Notes: generated by a model from the sequence alone, not told the origin. A stretch of DNA of 7,308 nt from an uncultured Solobacterium sp. (GCA_900547815.1 URHY01000088.1:1-7308), one strand, 5' to 3'. Positions 1 to 7,163 are shown, numbered from the stretch's first letter. Translations and numbers: made by a program.

Positions 1-56
1 TAAAATCCCTATGACTTTTAAAGGTTGATTTATCCCTATCTAGTTTTATATATTCT
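1..56. other. Unexplained flank abutting the broken pilT
   Basis: All three plus-strand frames hit stops here and none resembles the N-terminal half of PilT or a P-loop. The stretch is very AT-rich. It carries the 8-mer ATCCCTAT twice (5-12 and 32-39), each followed within a few bases by TTTTA, so the two units form a loose 27-nt direct repeat. An inverted pair ACTTTTA (14-20) and TAAAAGT (56-62) straddles the junction with pilT. One minus-strand frame stays open across it, but it is too short to interpret. It could be the end of a mobile element, a deletion join or an assembly edge; the sequence does not decide. Confidence 0.4.
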
Positions 57-698
57 AAAAGTACAACGCTAGCTTGTTTAATAGATCGTATGAATGAGAC
101 AAGAAGTTGTCATATTATTACGATCGAGGATCCAATCGAATTCTTACATTCGCATAAAAAATCAATTGTATCTCAACGAGAGGTATATCATGATACGGCA
201 AGTTATTTAAATGCATTAAAATCGGCATTGCGTGAGGCGCCTGAAGTGATTTTACTGGGAGAAATGCGTGATGAAGACACAGTTTCGACAGCTCTTTCAG
301 CAGCTGAAACCGGACATTTGATTTTATCTACGTTGCATACAGTAGGAGCTGTAAATACAATTGATCGTATTATTGATATGTTTCAAGGTCATCAAGATCA
401 AGTGCGTTCGCAATTATCCATGATTTTAGAGGCAATCATTAGTGAGCAATTGATTCCAGGAAAAGATGGAGAATTGATTCCTGTGTTTGAAATTATGCTG
501 GTCAATCCTGCGATTCGTTCGCAGATTCGTGAGAATAAGATTCATCAGATTGAGAATACAATGATTTCGAACCGACAGAACGGTATGGTTATGATGGATG
601 ATGCGATCTATGACTTGTATCAACAAGGTAAAATCACAAAAGATATTGCGATTCAGTATAGTCTGCATCCGGATCGTATGAAAACGAGAGTGCAATAA
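57..698 (+). pseudogene. 5'-truncated PilT-type type IV pilus retraction ATPase
   Basis: PilT is the hexameric cytoplasmic ATPase that powers retraction of type IV pili. The recognisable homology starts at Lys-Ser of the Walker A motif (codons 57-62, KSTTLACLIDR) and runs in frame to the TAA at 696-698. Counting from Met at 90, it keeps the Asp box (ITIEDPIEF, 10-18), Walker B (VILLGEMRD, 53-61), the His box (TGHLILSTLHT, 74-84) and AIRSQIRE (141-148). The last is the PilT-specific AIRNLIRE motif, which separates it from PilB. Roughly 135 N-terminal residues are missing, including the PAS-like domain and the glycines of the P-loop, and a stop lies in frame at 12-14. The ATG at 90 has no Shine-Dalgarno sequence, and a product from it could not bind ATP normally. 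I therefore call it a broken gene; an uncaptured intact upstream part, or an assembly edge, remains possible. Confidence 0.8.
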
Positions 699-729
699 AG
701 AATGAAAAGTTACATTTCACTCTTTTTTT
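697..729 (+). terminator. Intrinsic terminator of pilT
   Basis: An 11-bp stem (697-707 with 715-725, one A/C mismatch) around the 7-nt loop AGTTACA runs into a T-rich tail at 723-729. The left arm overlaps the pilT stop codon. It separates pilT from the MATE operon promoter. Confidence 0.65.
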
Positions 730-730
730 C

Positions 731-759
731 TTTCAATAATATTACATCGGGTATATAAT
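731..759 (+). promoter_or_regulatory. Putative sigma-A promoter of the MATE-hydrolase operon
   Basis: A perfect -10 box TATAAT sits at 754-759. The hexamer 17 nt upstream is TTTCAA (731-736), a weak -35. The predicted transcription start near 766 gives a leader of about 25 nt. The ribosome binding site GGGGAGG (778-784) lies 6 nt before the ATG at 791. Confidence 0.55.
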
Positions 760-790
760 TTGTCTATTATTGTAAATGGGGAGGATTTGT

Positions 791-2134
791 ATGCGTAGTT
801 ATCAAGTGGATATGTGTAATGGTCCAATTTTTAAAAAGTTAATTATTTTTTCATTACCATTAATTTTGTCGGGCTGCCTGCAATTGTTGTTTAATGCAGC
901 CGATATTATCGTGGTAGGTCGATTTACGGGAAATCAAGCGCTTGCAGCTGTTGGTTCAACAAGTGCATTAATCAATTTGTTGGTGAATATGTTTATTGGG
1001 ATTAGTGTTGGTACAAATGTAGTGTTAGGAAAATCGATTGGGGCTCGAGATGAAGAAAATACATCTAAAGCTGTACATACTGCTATTTTTATTGCTGTTT
1101 TTGGTGGTTTCTTAATGATGATTGTTGGTTTCTTTTTTGCGAAACCCTTATTAGAGTTAATGGCTACACCAGAAGATGTAATTAATTTATCATCTTTATA
1201 TATGCGAATTTATTTTGCGGGCATGCCTTTTTTTATGGTCTATAACTTTGGAGCTGCTATACTTAGATCGATTGGGGATACAAAACGACCACTCTATTTT
1301 TTGTTGATTTCTGGAATTATCAATGTGCTATTTAATCTCTGCTTTGTAATTGTATTTCATATGGGAGTTGCCGGTGTTGCTTTAGCTACGATTATTTCGG
1401 AAGGAATCAGTTCAGCTTTAATTTTATTGTGTTTAAAGCATATGGATGGACCTTTACATTTTGAGTTAAAGGATATGCGCTTTCATAAAGAACTTGCTTT
1501 ACAAATGTTAGAAGTAGGACTTCCTGCAGGGCTTCAAGGCATTATTTTTAGCATTTCAAACGTATTGATCCAATCAAGTATTAACTCTTTTGGGTCTTTA
1601 GTTATGGCTGGAAATACTGCCGCAAGCAATATCGAAGGTTTTGTATATACGTCTATGAATGCGGTTTACCAAACTTCTTTGTCGTTTACTTCACAAAATT
1701 TTGGGGCAAAAAAATACGAGCGAATTGATAAAATATTATTGGAATGTTTAGCTATTGTAACGGTAGTTGGTCTTGTGCTTGGACAAGGTGCTTATTTATT
1801 TGGTCAACAGTTATTATCTATTTATTCTAGTGATGAGCGAGTCATTCAATTTGGAATTGATCGATTGGCTGTTATTAGTACAATGTATTGTTTATGTGGA
1901 ATTATGGATACTTTAGTTGGAAGTCTTAGAGGAATTGGATATTCTATTTTACCGATGTTGGTATCTTTAACGGGTGTCTGTTTGATTCGTGTTATATGGA
2001 TATTTACTGTATTTAAGGCAGTGCATACAACATTCTCGTTATATATTTCTTATCCAATTACGTGGGTTATAACACTTGTGGCACATGGTATTTGTTTCAT
2101 GGTTGTGCGTAAAAAGATACGCAGAATGGCATAA
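791..2134 (+). CDS. MATE family multidrug/toxin efflux transporter
   Basis: A 447-residue inner-membrane protein of the MATE (NorM/DinF/MepA-like) superfamily, which exports cationic drugs or metabolites in exchange for Na+ or H+. The N-terminal MATE signature is clear (LPLILSGCLQLLFNAADIIV, 22-41, then VGRF), as are GAAILRSIGDTKRPL (154-168), the start of the second half at GLPAGLQGIIFSISN (243-257) and GSLRGIGY (377-384). About twelve hydrophobic segments in two similar halves and a basic C-terminal tail fit the fold and usual length. The start at 791 is chosen because GGGGAGG stands 6 nt upstream; an in-frame ATG at 776 would translate that Shine-Dalgarno site. It is the first gene of an operon with the SGNH hydrolase, whose ATG overlaps its stop (TAATG). 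The substrate cannot be read from sequence. Confidence 0.92.
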   Translation: MRSYQVDMCNGPIFKKLIIFSLPLILSGCLQLLFNAADIIVVGRFTGNQALAAVGSTSALINLLVNMFIGISVGTNVVLGKSIGARDEENTSKAVHTAIFIAVFGGFLMMIVGFFFAKPLLELMATPEDVINLSSLYMRIYFAGMPFFMVYNFGAAILRSIGDTKRPLYFLLISGIINVLFNLCFVIVFHMGVAGVALATIISEGISSALILLCLKHMDGPLHFELKDMRFHKELALQMLEVGLPAGLQGIIFSISNVLIQSSINSFGSLVMAGNTAASNIEGFVYTSMNAVYQTSLSFTSQNFGAKKYERIDKILLECLAIVTVVGLVLGQGAYLFGQQLLSIYSSDERVIQFGIDRLAVISTMYCLCGIMDTLVGSLRGIGYSILPMLVSLTGVCLIRVIWIFTVFKAVHTTFSLYISYPITWVITLVAHGICFMVVRKKIRRMA

Positions 2135-2640
2135 TGAAAAAGGCATTGATATTAGGGGATTCCAATACTTGGGGCTATGATCCAAGGGGATATTTTCAAA
2201 GGTATGATTTAACTTATATTGATTATTTAAATGATCTTGTGCCAGGGTGGATGTTTTTTGAGAATGCGATCAATGGCCGTTTATTACGTGATGTAAAAGA
2301 GGATACTTTTGATGTAGATTCAATGGATTTGTTTTGCATCATGTTAGGATCGAATGATTTGATGCATTATTACGATGTGGATCAAATCCTTTCTTTTATG
2401 CATGAATTCATTGCTTCAATAAACAAAAGTAAGATGTTGATTCTTTGTCCGCCAATCTTACAATTTGATGAATTTAGAGATGTAAGTATTAAACTAAATG
2501 AGGCATATAAGGTAATGGGAGTTCCTTGTTTAGATTGTAATTCTTTAGATATGAGTTTTGATGGTGTGCACTTATCTGAAAAAGGACATAAAGAACTGGC
2601 TATAAAGATTGCTGAATATATGAAAAAGATTTCAAATTGA
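2134..2640 (+). CDS. Small SGNH/GDSL-family hydrolase (esterase/lipase-like)
   Basis: A 168-residue predicted cytoplasmic hydrolase of the SGNH superfamily, whose members cleave ester or thioester bonds. All four blocks are visible: block I GDSNTWGYDP with nucleophile Ser10, block II NG (Gly48), block III LGSND (Asn74) and block V DGVH with Asp143 and His146. GDSNTWGYDP is typical of the arylesterase-like branch. At 168 residues it is shorter than the roughly 200-215 common for that branch; the region just after block I is compact. There is no signal peptide or membrane segment. The ATG overlaps the MATE stop by one base, which implies translational coupling and a shared transcript. The substrate is unknown; modifying or unloading a compound handled by the exporter is only an inference. 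Its stop lies 7 nt from that of the convergent mntP. Confidence 0.88.
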   Translation: MKKALILGDSNTWGYDPRGYFQRYDLTYIDYLNDLVPGWMFFENAINGRLLRDVKEDTFDVDSMDLFCIMLGSNDLMHYYDVDQILSFMHEFIASINKSKMLILCPPILQFDEFRDVSIKLNEAYKVMGVPCLDCNSLDMSFDGVHLSEKGHKELAIKIAEYMKKISN

Positions 2641-2645
2641 AGTCT
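2623..2645 (-). terminator. Weak candidate terminator of mntP
   Basis: Read on the minus strand, a hairpin begins 2 nt after the mntP stop. Its arms AGACTTC and GAAATCT have one C/A mismatch around a 5-nt loop, and TTTTTC follows. It lies inside the end of the hydrolase gene. The stem is short and imperfect, so termination here is tentative. Confidence 0.35.
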
Positions 2646-2647
2646 AG

Positions 2648-3211
2648 TTAGAAAAATAAATGTTCAATCAAGATTTTGATACCTAAAAGAATTAAGATAG
2701 AACCACCCATATATTCTGCATATTTTTCAAATAGGTTCCCTAGTGTTTTGCCGAACAATACACAAACAAAGGAAAGAATAAAGGTAGTGATACCAATGGT
2801 AATTACGGCTTCAAAAAGATTGACTTTTAAAAAGGCAAAACTTACACCAACGGCTAATGCATCAATGCTTGTGGCGATAGCTAAAAGAAGAATGTCTTTA
2901 AATGAGATGGAGTGAATTTTTGCTTCATCTTCTTTTTCTTCTTTTCCTTCTTTAATCATGTTGATTCCTATCAAACTCAACAAAATAAAGGCAATCCAGT
3001 GATCGATGGATTGAATGTATTCGGCAAAATGATTTCCGGCAAAATAGCCAATAGTTGGCATAAGTGCTTGAAAGAAACCAAATGCGAGTGCCAAGATCAA
3101 AGCATATTTTTTTACTTTGTCTTTATCCAAACTCATACCTTTTGCCAAAGATACAGCACTTGCATCCATGGATAGGCCAATGCCTATCAATAAAATTGTA
3201 ACAAAATCCAT
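2648..3211 (-). CDS. mntP: Manganese efflux pump MntP
   Basis: A 187-residue, six-helix membrane exporter that removes excess Mn(II) from the cytoplasm. The family's internal duplication is visible: GLSMDASAVSLAKG (12-25, Asp16) is mirrored by ATSIDALAVGVSFA (113-126, Asp117). These acidic residues are important for MntP function. A highly charged loop (about 88-98, rich in Lys and Glu) separates the two halves. The length matches the family (about 185-190). The start is fixed by AGGAGG at 3216-3221, 4 nt before the ATG. Upstream lies a yybP-ykoY manganese riboswitch with a terminator, which independently supports the Mn(II) assignment and predicts induction by manganese. It is monocistronic and converges on the hydrolase gene. 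Confidence 0.95.
   Translation of the reverse strand: MDFVTILLIGIGLSMDASAVSLAKGMSLDKDKVKKYALILALAFGFFQALMPTIGYFAGNHFAEYIQSIDHWIAFILLSLIGINMIKEGKEEKEDEAKIHSISFKDILLLAIATSIDALAVGVSFAFLKVNLFEAVITIGITTFILSFVCVLFGKTLGNLFEKYAEYMGGSILILLGIKILIEHLFF
2906..2940 (+). terminator. Low-confidence plus-strand terminator inside mntP
   Basis: GATGGAG (2906-2912) can pair with CTTCATC (2923-2929), including one G-T wobble, around a 10-nt loop. The tail is TTCTTTTTCTT. It would end hydrolase-operon transcripts about 290 nt past their stop codon. However, the T-rich tail is also explained by Lys/Glu codons of the charged loop of mntP on the other strand. Confidence 0.25.
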
Positions 3212-3220
3212 ATTTCCTCC

Positions 3221-3273
3221 TAAAAAAAGAAAAGACTTATACGAAAAAAGATGTCTTTCTTCGCATAAGTCTT
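3221..3273 (-). terminator. Expression-platform terminator of the mntP riboswitch
   Basis: On the minus strand a 14-bp stem (3273-3260 with 3245-3232, one G-T wobble) encloses a 14-nt apical part that can add four more pairs. The T-rich tail TTCTTTTTTT runs into the AGGAGG of mntP. The 5' arm contains CTTATG (3269-3264), which is also the 3' strand of the aptamer's closing helix, so terminator and closed aptamer are mutually exclusive. Metal binding should therefore favour read-through, making this an ON switch. Confidence 0.85.
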
Positions 3274-3353
3274 GTTTTTTACAATAAGCCAGATCTTTTT
3301 GATCAGTATGTTGACTTAAATACTTACTTAAGTAAGATAACTACTCCCTTATG
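3264..3353 (-). ncRNA. yybP-ykoY manganese riboswitch aptamer
   Basis: Read 5' to 3' on the minus strand, CATAAG (3353-3348) pairs with CTTATG (3269-3264) to form P1. It is followed by the conserved GGGAGTAG, a small hairpin built on the perfect palindrome CTTACTTAAGTAAG, the conserved stretch GTCAACATACTG inside a helix TAAGTC/GGCTTA capped by GATC/GATC, and finally CAAGA before P1 closes. These are the hallmarks of the yybP-ykoY class (RF00080), which binds Mn(II) between two internal loops. It has three G residues before AGTAG where four are common. The downstream gene is mntP, a classic target of this class. Confidence 0.9.
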
Positions 3354-3359
3354 GATGTG

Positions 3360-3390
3360 ATTATATTACCAAAATCAAAATTTCTTTACA
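3360..3390 (-). promoter_or_regulatory. Promoter of the mntP riboswitch transcript
   Basis: The minus strand carries a perfect -10 TATAAT (plus 3365-3360). The predicted start near 3353 coincides with the first base pair of the riboswitch P1 helix. The -35 is poor: TGTAAA (3390-3385) at 19 nt spacing, or TAAAGA at 17 nt. Confidence 0.6.
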
Positions 3391-3397
3391 ATGTAAA
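3385..3397. promoter_or_regulatory. 13-bp palindrome, possible operator
   Basis: TTTACAATGTAAA consists of perfect 6-bp half sites around one central base. It overlaps the -35 region of the mntP promoter and ends 7 nt before the -35 of the divergent phosphatase promoter. It is well placed for a dimeric repressor or activator; no regulator can be named from it. Confidence 0.35.
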
Positions 3398-3404
3398 ATA
3401 GTTA

Positions 3405-3432
3405 TTGATATCTAACTGAAATAGATTATAAT
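3405..3432 (+). promoter_or_regulatory. Strong sigma-A promoter of the histidine phosphatase
   Basis: A -35 TTGATA (3405-3410, five of six consensus bases), a 16-nt spacer and a perfect -10 TATAAT (3427-3432). The predicted transcription start is near 3439. The -10 box includes the ATG at 3431, so that ATG cannot be in this mRNA; this fixes the translation start at 3455. Confidence 0.8.
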
Positions 3433-3454
3433 GAGGCAAAAGGAAGGTATATAT

Positions 3455-4042
3455 ATGACACATTTTTATATTATTAGACATGGAGAAACTGTATTTAATC
3501 GTAAAGGTCGTATTCAAGGATGGTGTGATTCGCCGTTGACAGATTTGGGTGTTTCTCAAGCTAAACAGCTGGGGAAAGAATTGAAGAACATTCTGTTTGA
3601 TGTGTGTTTTTGTTCAACGAGTGAGCGTGCTATAGATACGGCAAATTATATTTTAGGGGGTAGAAATGTAAAAATCATTCCTTCTAAAAAGTTAAAGGAA
3701 CAGAGCTATGGTGATTTTGAGGCTGAAAAATCTGTGAATATATTTAAAGATGGTGTAAGTTTTCCGGATGGTTATCGTTTTTGTGGTGGTGAAAACCATA
3801 GTGATGTTATAGAAAGAGTAATGAATGAATTAAAAAAAATCGCATCCGAATATCCGAATGCGAATGTTTTAGTGGTTTGCCACGGTTCAGCCATTAAACA
3901 TATTGTGAACTATTTGAGTCCTGGATTTGTGATGGAAAAGCCTACTACGGCAGCTTTAGTACCAAATTGTTCAATTACACAAATTGATTATGATGATGAT
4001 TTTAAACTTATTGAAAAGCCTCATCCTTTTCACGGTCAATAA
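3455..4042 (+). CDS. Histidine phosphatase family protein (phosphoglycerate mutase-like)
   Basis: A 195-residue cytoplasmic enzyme of the histidine phosphatase superfamily, which transfers a phosphoryl group through a phospho-histidine. The signature YIIRHGETVFNRKGRIQGW (5-23) contains the catalytic His9 with Arg8, and QG-W-DSPLTDLG follows as in the cofactor-dependent mutase/phosphatase branch. Further active-site residues are Arg58 (STSERA), Glu82 as probable acid and His143 (VVCHGS). The size is that of broad-specificity phosphatases (PhoE/GpmB/CobC-like), shorter than the roughly 230-250 residue glycolytic GpmA. The substrate is undecided. The start at 3455 has AGGAAGG 7 nt upstream; the in-frame ATG at 3431 lies within the promoter. 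Its last 35 nt overlap the convergent DUF1275 gene, and its coding strand hosts a minus-strand terminator at 3832-3863. Confidence 0.9.
   Translation: MTHFYIIRHGETVFNRKGRIQGWCDSPLTDLGVSQAKQLGKELKNILFDVCFCSTSERAIDTANYILGGRNVKIIPSKKLKEQSYGDFEAEKSVNIFKDGVSFPDGYRFCGGENHSDVIERVMNELKKIASEYPNANVLVVCHGSAIKHIVNYLSPGFVMEKPTTAALVPNCSITQIDYDDDFKLIEKPHPFHGQ
3832..3863 (-). terminator. Minus-strand terminator embedded in the phosphatase gene
   Basis: On the minus strand, bases 3863-3840 fold into a 10-bp hairpin with a 4-nt loop (two G-T wobbles, otherwise perfect, base TCGCAT/ATGCGA). Eight T residues follow immediately (3839-3832). On the plus strand the wobbles become A/C mismatches and no T tract follows, so the signal is directional. 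It lies 145 nt past the DUF1275 stop codon and probably ends that transcript. Confidence 0.7.
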
Positions 4043-4679
4043 ACATTAAAATAAAGGCGAGTATTAATAGGGAAACACTGATCCAAATGGCTTTTGCAGA
4101 AAAAATTTGGATACAATACTTGCCTAAAATAGCCCCAATTATAAATGTTAAAATTATTAAGTAATATAGAAGTCCACTTTGAAAATGTTGGACTTTTTTT
4201 GTACAAATATAATTACACATTTCATGTGTTCCCGTTCTTAAATTCCCTATACACATTGTTGTTGCATATCCTTTTCCGTGGATTTTACGAAAGGCTTGTA
4301 CTTGTAATCCACATGCAAAGGATGTTAAAGAATTTGCAAGTAAGTTTTGTTCGAATGAAATGTAGCCTACACAAAATAATATAATAATTTCAATTAAGAG
4401 AGTGACTTGACGCCAATGTACTTTTTGAATTTTTTGGAAATGTACAAGTTCAGCTAAGAAAATGCCCAAACCAAAAGCAAGGACAGGACAAAGATAATGT
4501 AGTGCATGTTGAAATTGTCCACTCGCAAGATTTACACCAAATAGGAGCATGTTTCCGGTTTGTGCATTTGCGAAGACTTGTCCTCTTGCTAAATAGGAAT
4601 AAGCATCCATAAATCCGCCAGATAGTGCTAGAAGAATGCCTAGTTCAATGGATTCAGATGTTTGTTTTGCTCGTTTCAT
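4008..4679 (-). CDS. YoaK/DUF1275 family membrane protein
   Basis: A 223-residue integral membrane protein with about six hydrophobic segments (roughly 10-30, 58-77, 92-108, 112-130, 168-187, 196-214). The DUF1275 (YoaK-like) signature is clear: GGFMDAYSYLARGQVFANAQ (21-40) followed by TGNMLLFG, with a second-half motif FACGLQVQAFRKIHGKGYAT (121-140) and then GNLRTGT. The family is widespread and its function unknown; a transport role is suspected from topology only. The start at 4679 is followed closely by this homology, but its Shine-Dalgarno is weak (AAAAAGG about 13 nt upstream), implying modest translation. It lies downstream of gdhA in the same direction but behind a strong terminator, so it is probably a separate unit. 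Its 3' end overlaps the phosphatase gene by 35 nt. Confidence 0.9.
   Translation of the reverse strand: MKRAKQTSESIELGILLALSGGFMDAYSYLARGQVFANAQTGNMLLFGVNLASGQFQHALHYLCPVLAFGLGIFLAELVHFQKIQKVHWRQVTLLIEIIILFCVGYISFEQNLLANSLTSFACGLQVQAFRKIHGKGYATTMCIGNLRTGTHEMCNYICTKKVQHFQSGLLYYLIILTFIIGAILGKYCIQIFSAKAIWISVSLLILAFILMFIDREKDEAFQ
4170..4200 (+). terminator. Plus-strand terminator embedded in the DUF1275 gene
   Basis: AAGTCCA (4170-4176) pairs perfectly with TGGACTT (4189-4195) around a 12-nt loop, and the T run continues to 4200. No T tract follows on the minus strand, so it acts on plus-strand transcripts. It is 128 nt past the phosphatase stop and is the first good terminator for that mRNA. 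Confidence 0.65.
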
Positions 4680-4724
4680 AAAATAATCACAACCTTTTTA
4701 CTTTTAAGATAATAATGCAAAATG

Positions 4725-4758
4725 ACAAAAAATAAAAGCCGAGATCGGCTTTTATTTT
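4725..4758 (-). terminator. Terminator of gdhA
   Basis: A perfect 13-bp stem (4758-4746 with 4741-4729, GC core GCCG/CGGC) with the 4-nt loop ATCT starts 1 nt after the gdhA stop and is followed on the minus strand by a T-rich stretch. The A/T-rich arms make it able to work in either direction. It separates gdhA from the DUF1275 gene. Confidence 0.85.
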
Positions 4759-4759
4759 A

Positions 4760-6249
<1,490 letters not shown>

Positions 6250-6258
6250 GTGATGAGA

Positions 6259-6654
6259 ATGAGAGAAAAATTATATCGTTTTATGCAAGGCAGATATGGT
6301 ACGGATAAATTAAATCAGTTCCTATTTTATTTAGAAATTATTTTATTAGTGCTAAGTTTATTTTTTAGAAGAAACATTGTGATCAATATATTATTCTATA
6401 TAAGTATCATTATTTATTTTGCACGTGCATTATCGAAAAATTATGTGGCTAGATCAATTGAAAATCAAAAATTTATTCGTGTTCAGGCAAAAGTAATTCA
6501 TCGTTTTCAAGCTATTAATAAGTCTTTGAAGGATAAACAAAATAAGTATTTAGTTTGTCCTGAATGTGCGCAAATTATTCGTGTTCCTAGAAATAAGGGG
6601 AAAATTGAAGTACGTTGTCCTTCATGTAGAAAATCATTTGATGCGAAAAGTTAG
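6259..6654 (+). CDS. Small two-TM protein with C-terminal zinc ribbon
   Basis: A 131-residue protein of unknown function. A short N-terminal segment (MREKLYRFMQGRYGTDKL) of a type I recall from uncharacterised Bacillota proteins precedes two hydrophobic helices (about 21-36 and 39-56). A basic linker follows, then a rubredoxin-like zinc ribbon with Cys100-x2-Cys103 and Cys120-x2-Cys123 (CPEC and CPSC). This suggests a membrane-tethered zinc-binding domain facing the cytoplasm. Three in-frame starts are close together (GTG 6250, ATG 6253, ATG 6259). I choose 6259 because GGTGAT (6249-6254), complementary to the 3' end of 16S rRNA, sits 4 nt upstream and because homology seems to begin there. 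No terminator separates it from rpiB 59 nt downstream, so they are probably cotranscribed. Confidence 0.8.
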   Translation: MREKLYRFMQGRYGTDKLNQFLFYLEIILLVLSLFFRRNIVINILFYISIIIYFARALSKNYVARSIENQKFIRVQAKVIHRFQAINKSLKDKQNKYLVCPECAQIIRVPRNKGKIEVRCPSCRKSFDAKS

Positions 6655-6713
6655 TTGTCTTTACGCAAAGATGGAAACGTTGTAAAATATTTATAGATGT
6701 TGAGGAGGATTGA

Positions 6714-7163
6714 ATGATGAAAATTGGTATGGCATGTGATCATGGAGCATATACATATAAGGAAGAAATCAAACAAATGTTGATTGATGAAGGCCATGAA
6801 GTTGTAGATTGTGGTTGTCATAATACAAATAGCGTAGATTATCCTGATATGGCAAAAGCGTGTGCAGATTTAGTAGTGAATAAAGAAGTGGATAAGGGTA
6901 TTGTTATGTGTGGTACTGGAATTGGAATTTCAATTGCTGCAAATAAAGTAAAAGGAATCCGTTGCGCATTATGTACAGATGCAACTATGGCTCGTTTGAC
7001 TCGTGAACACAATGATGCGAATATGTTGAGCATGGGACAAAGAACGACAGGTATTGAAACTTGTAAAGATATTGTTCATACTTTCTTGAACACTCCATTT
7101 AGTGAGGGTGAAAGACATAAGGGAAGAATCGCAAAAATCAGTGCAATTGAGGATGCTCAATAA
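6714..7163 (+). CDS. rpiB: Ribose-5-phosphate isomerase B
   Basis: A 149-residue cytoplasmic enzyme of the RpiB/LacAB family that interconverts ribose 5-phosphate and ribulose 5-phosphate in the pentose phosphate pathway. Visible motifs are the phosphate/substrate site CDHGAYTYKEEIK (8-20, with Asp9 and His10), the catalytic cysteine loop CGTGIGISIAANK (66-78, Cys66) and TREHNDANML (96-105, His99 and Asn100). The length equals the family norm (about 145-150). LacA/LacB galactose-6-phosphate isomerases share the fold, but lack of a paired subunit gene or tagatose genes favours RpiB. GAGGAGG (6702-6708) is 5 nt from ATG 6714 and 8 nt from ATG 6717; either could start, and most homologues begin MKI as from 6717. 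It is probably read through from the zinc-ribbon gene and ends at the terminator at 7171. Confidence 0.93.
   Translation: MMKIGMACDHGAYTYKEEIKQMLIDEGHEVVDCGCHNTNSVDYPDMAKACADLVVNKEVDKGIVMCGTGIGISIAANKVKGIRCALCTDATMARLTREHNDANMLSMGQRTTGIETCKDIVHTFLNTPFSEGERHKGRIAKISAIEDAQ

Noticed and set aside
426..695. Open frame on the minus strand within pilT
   Set aside because: It is a mirror of conserved PilT codons with no promoter, binding site or recognisable domain.
776..790. ATG at 776 as start of the MATE gene
   Set aside because: It would translate the Shine-Dalgarno sequence GGGGAGG itself and has no binding site of its own; ATG 791 is ideally spaced.
2928..2952. T/C-rich tract resembling a polypyrimidine regulatory element
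   Set aside because: It is simply the complement of Lys/Glu codons in the charged central loop of MntP.
4145..4384. Open frame on the plus strand inside the DUF1275 gene
   Set aside because: It is antisense to a clear family member, has no ribosome binding site, and contains the plus-strand terminator near its start.
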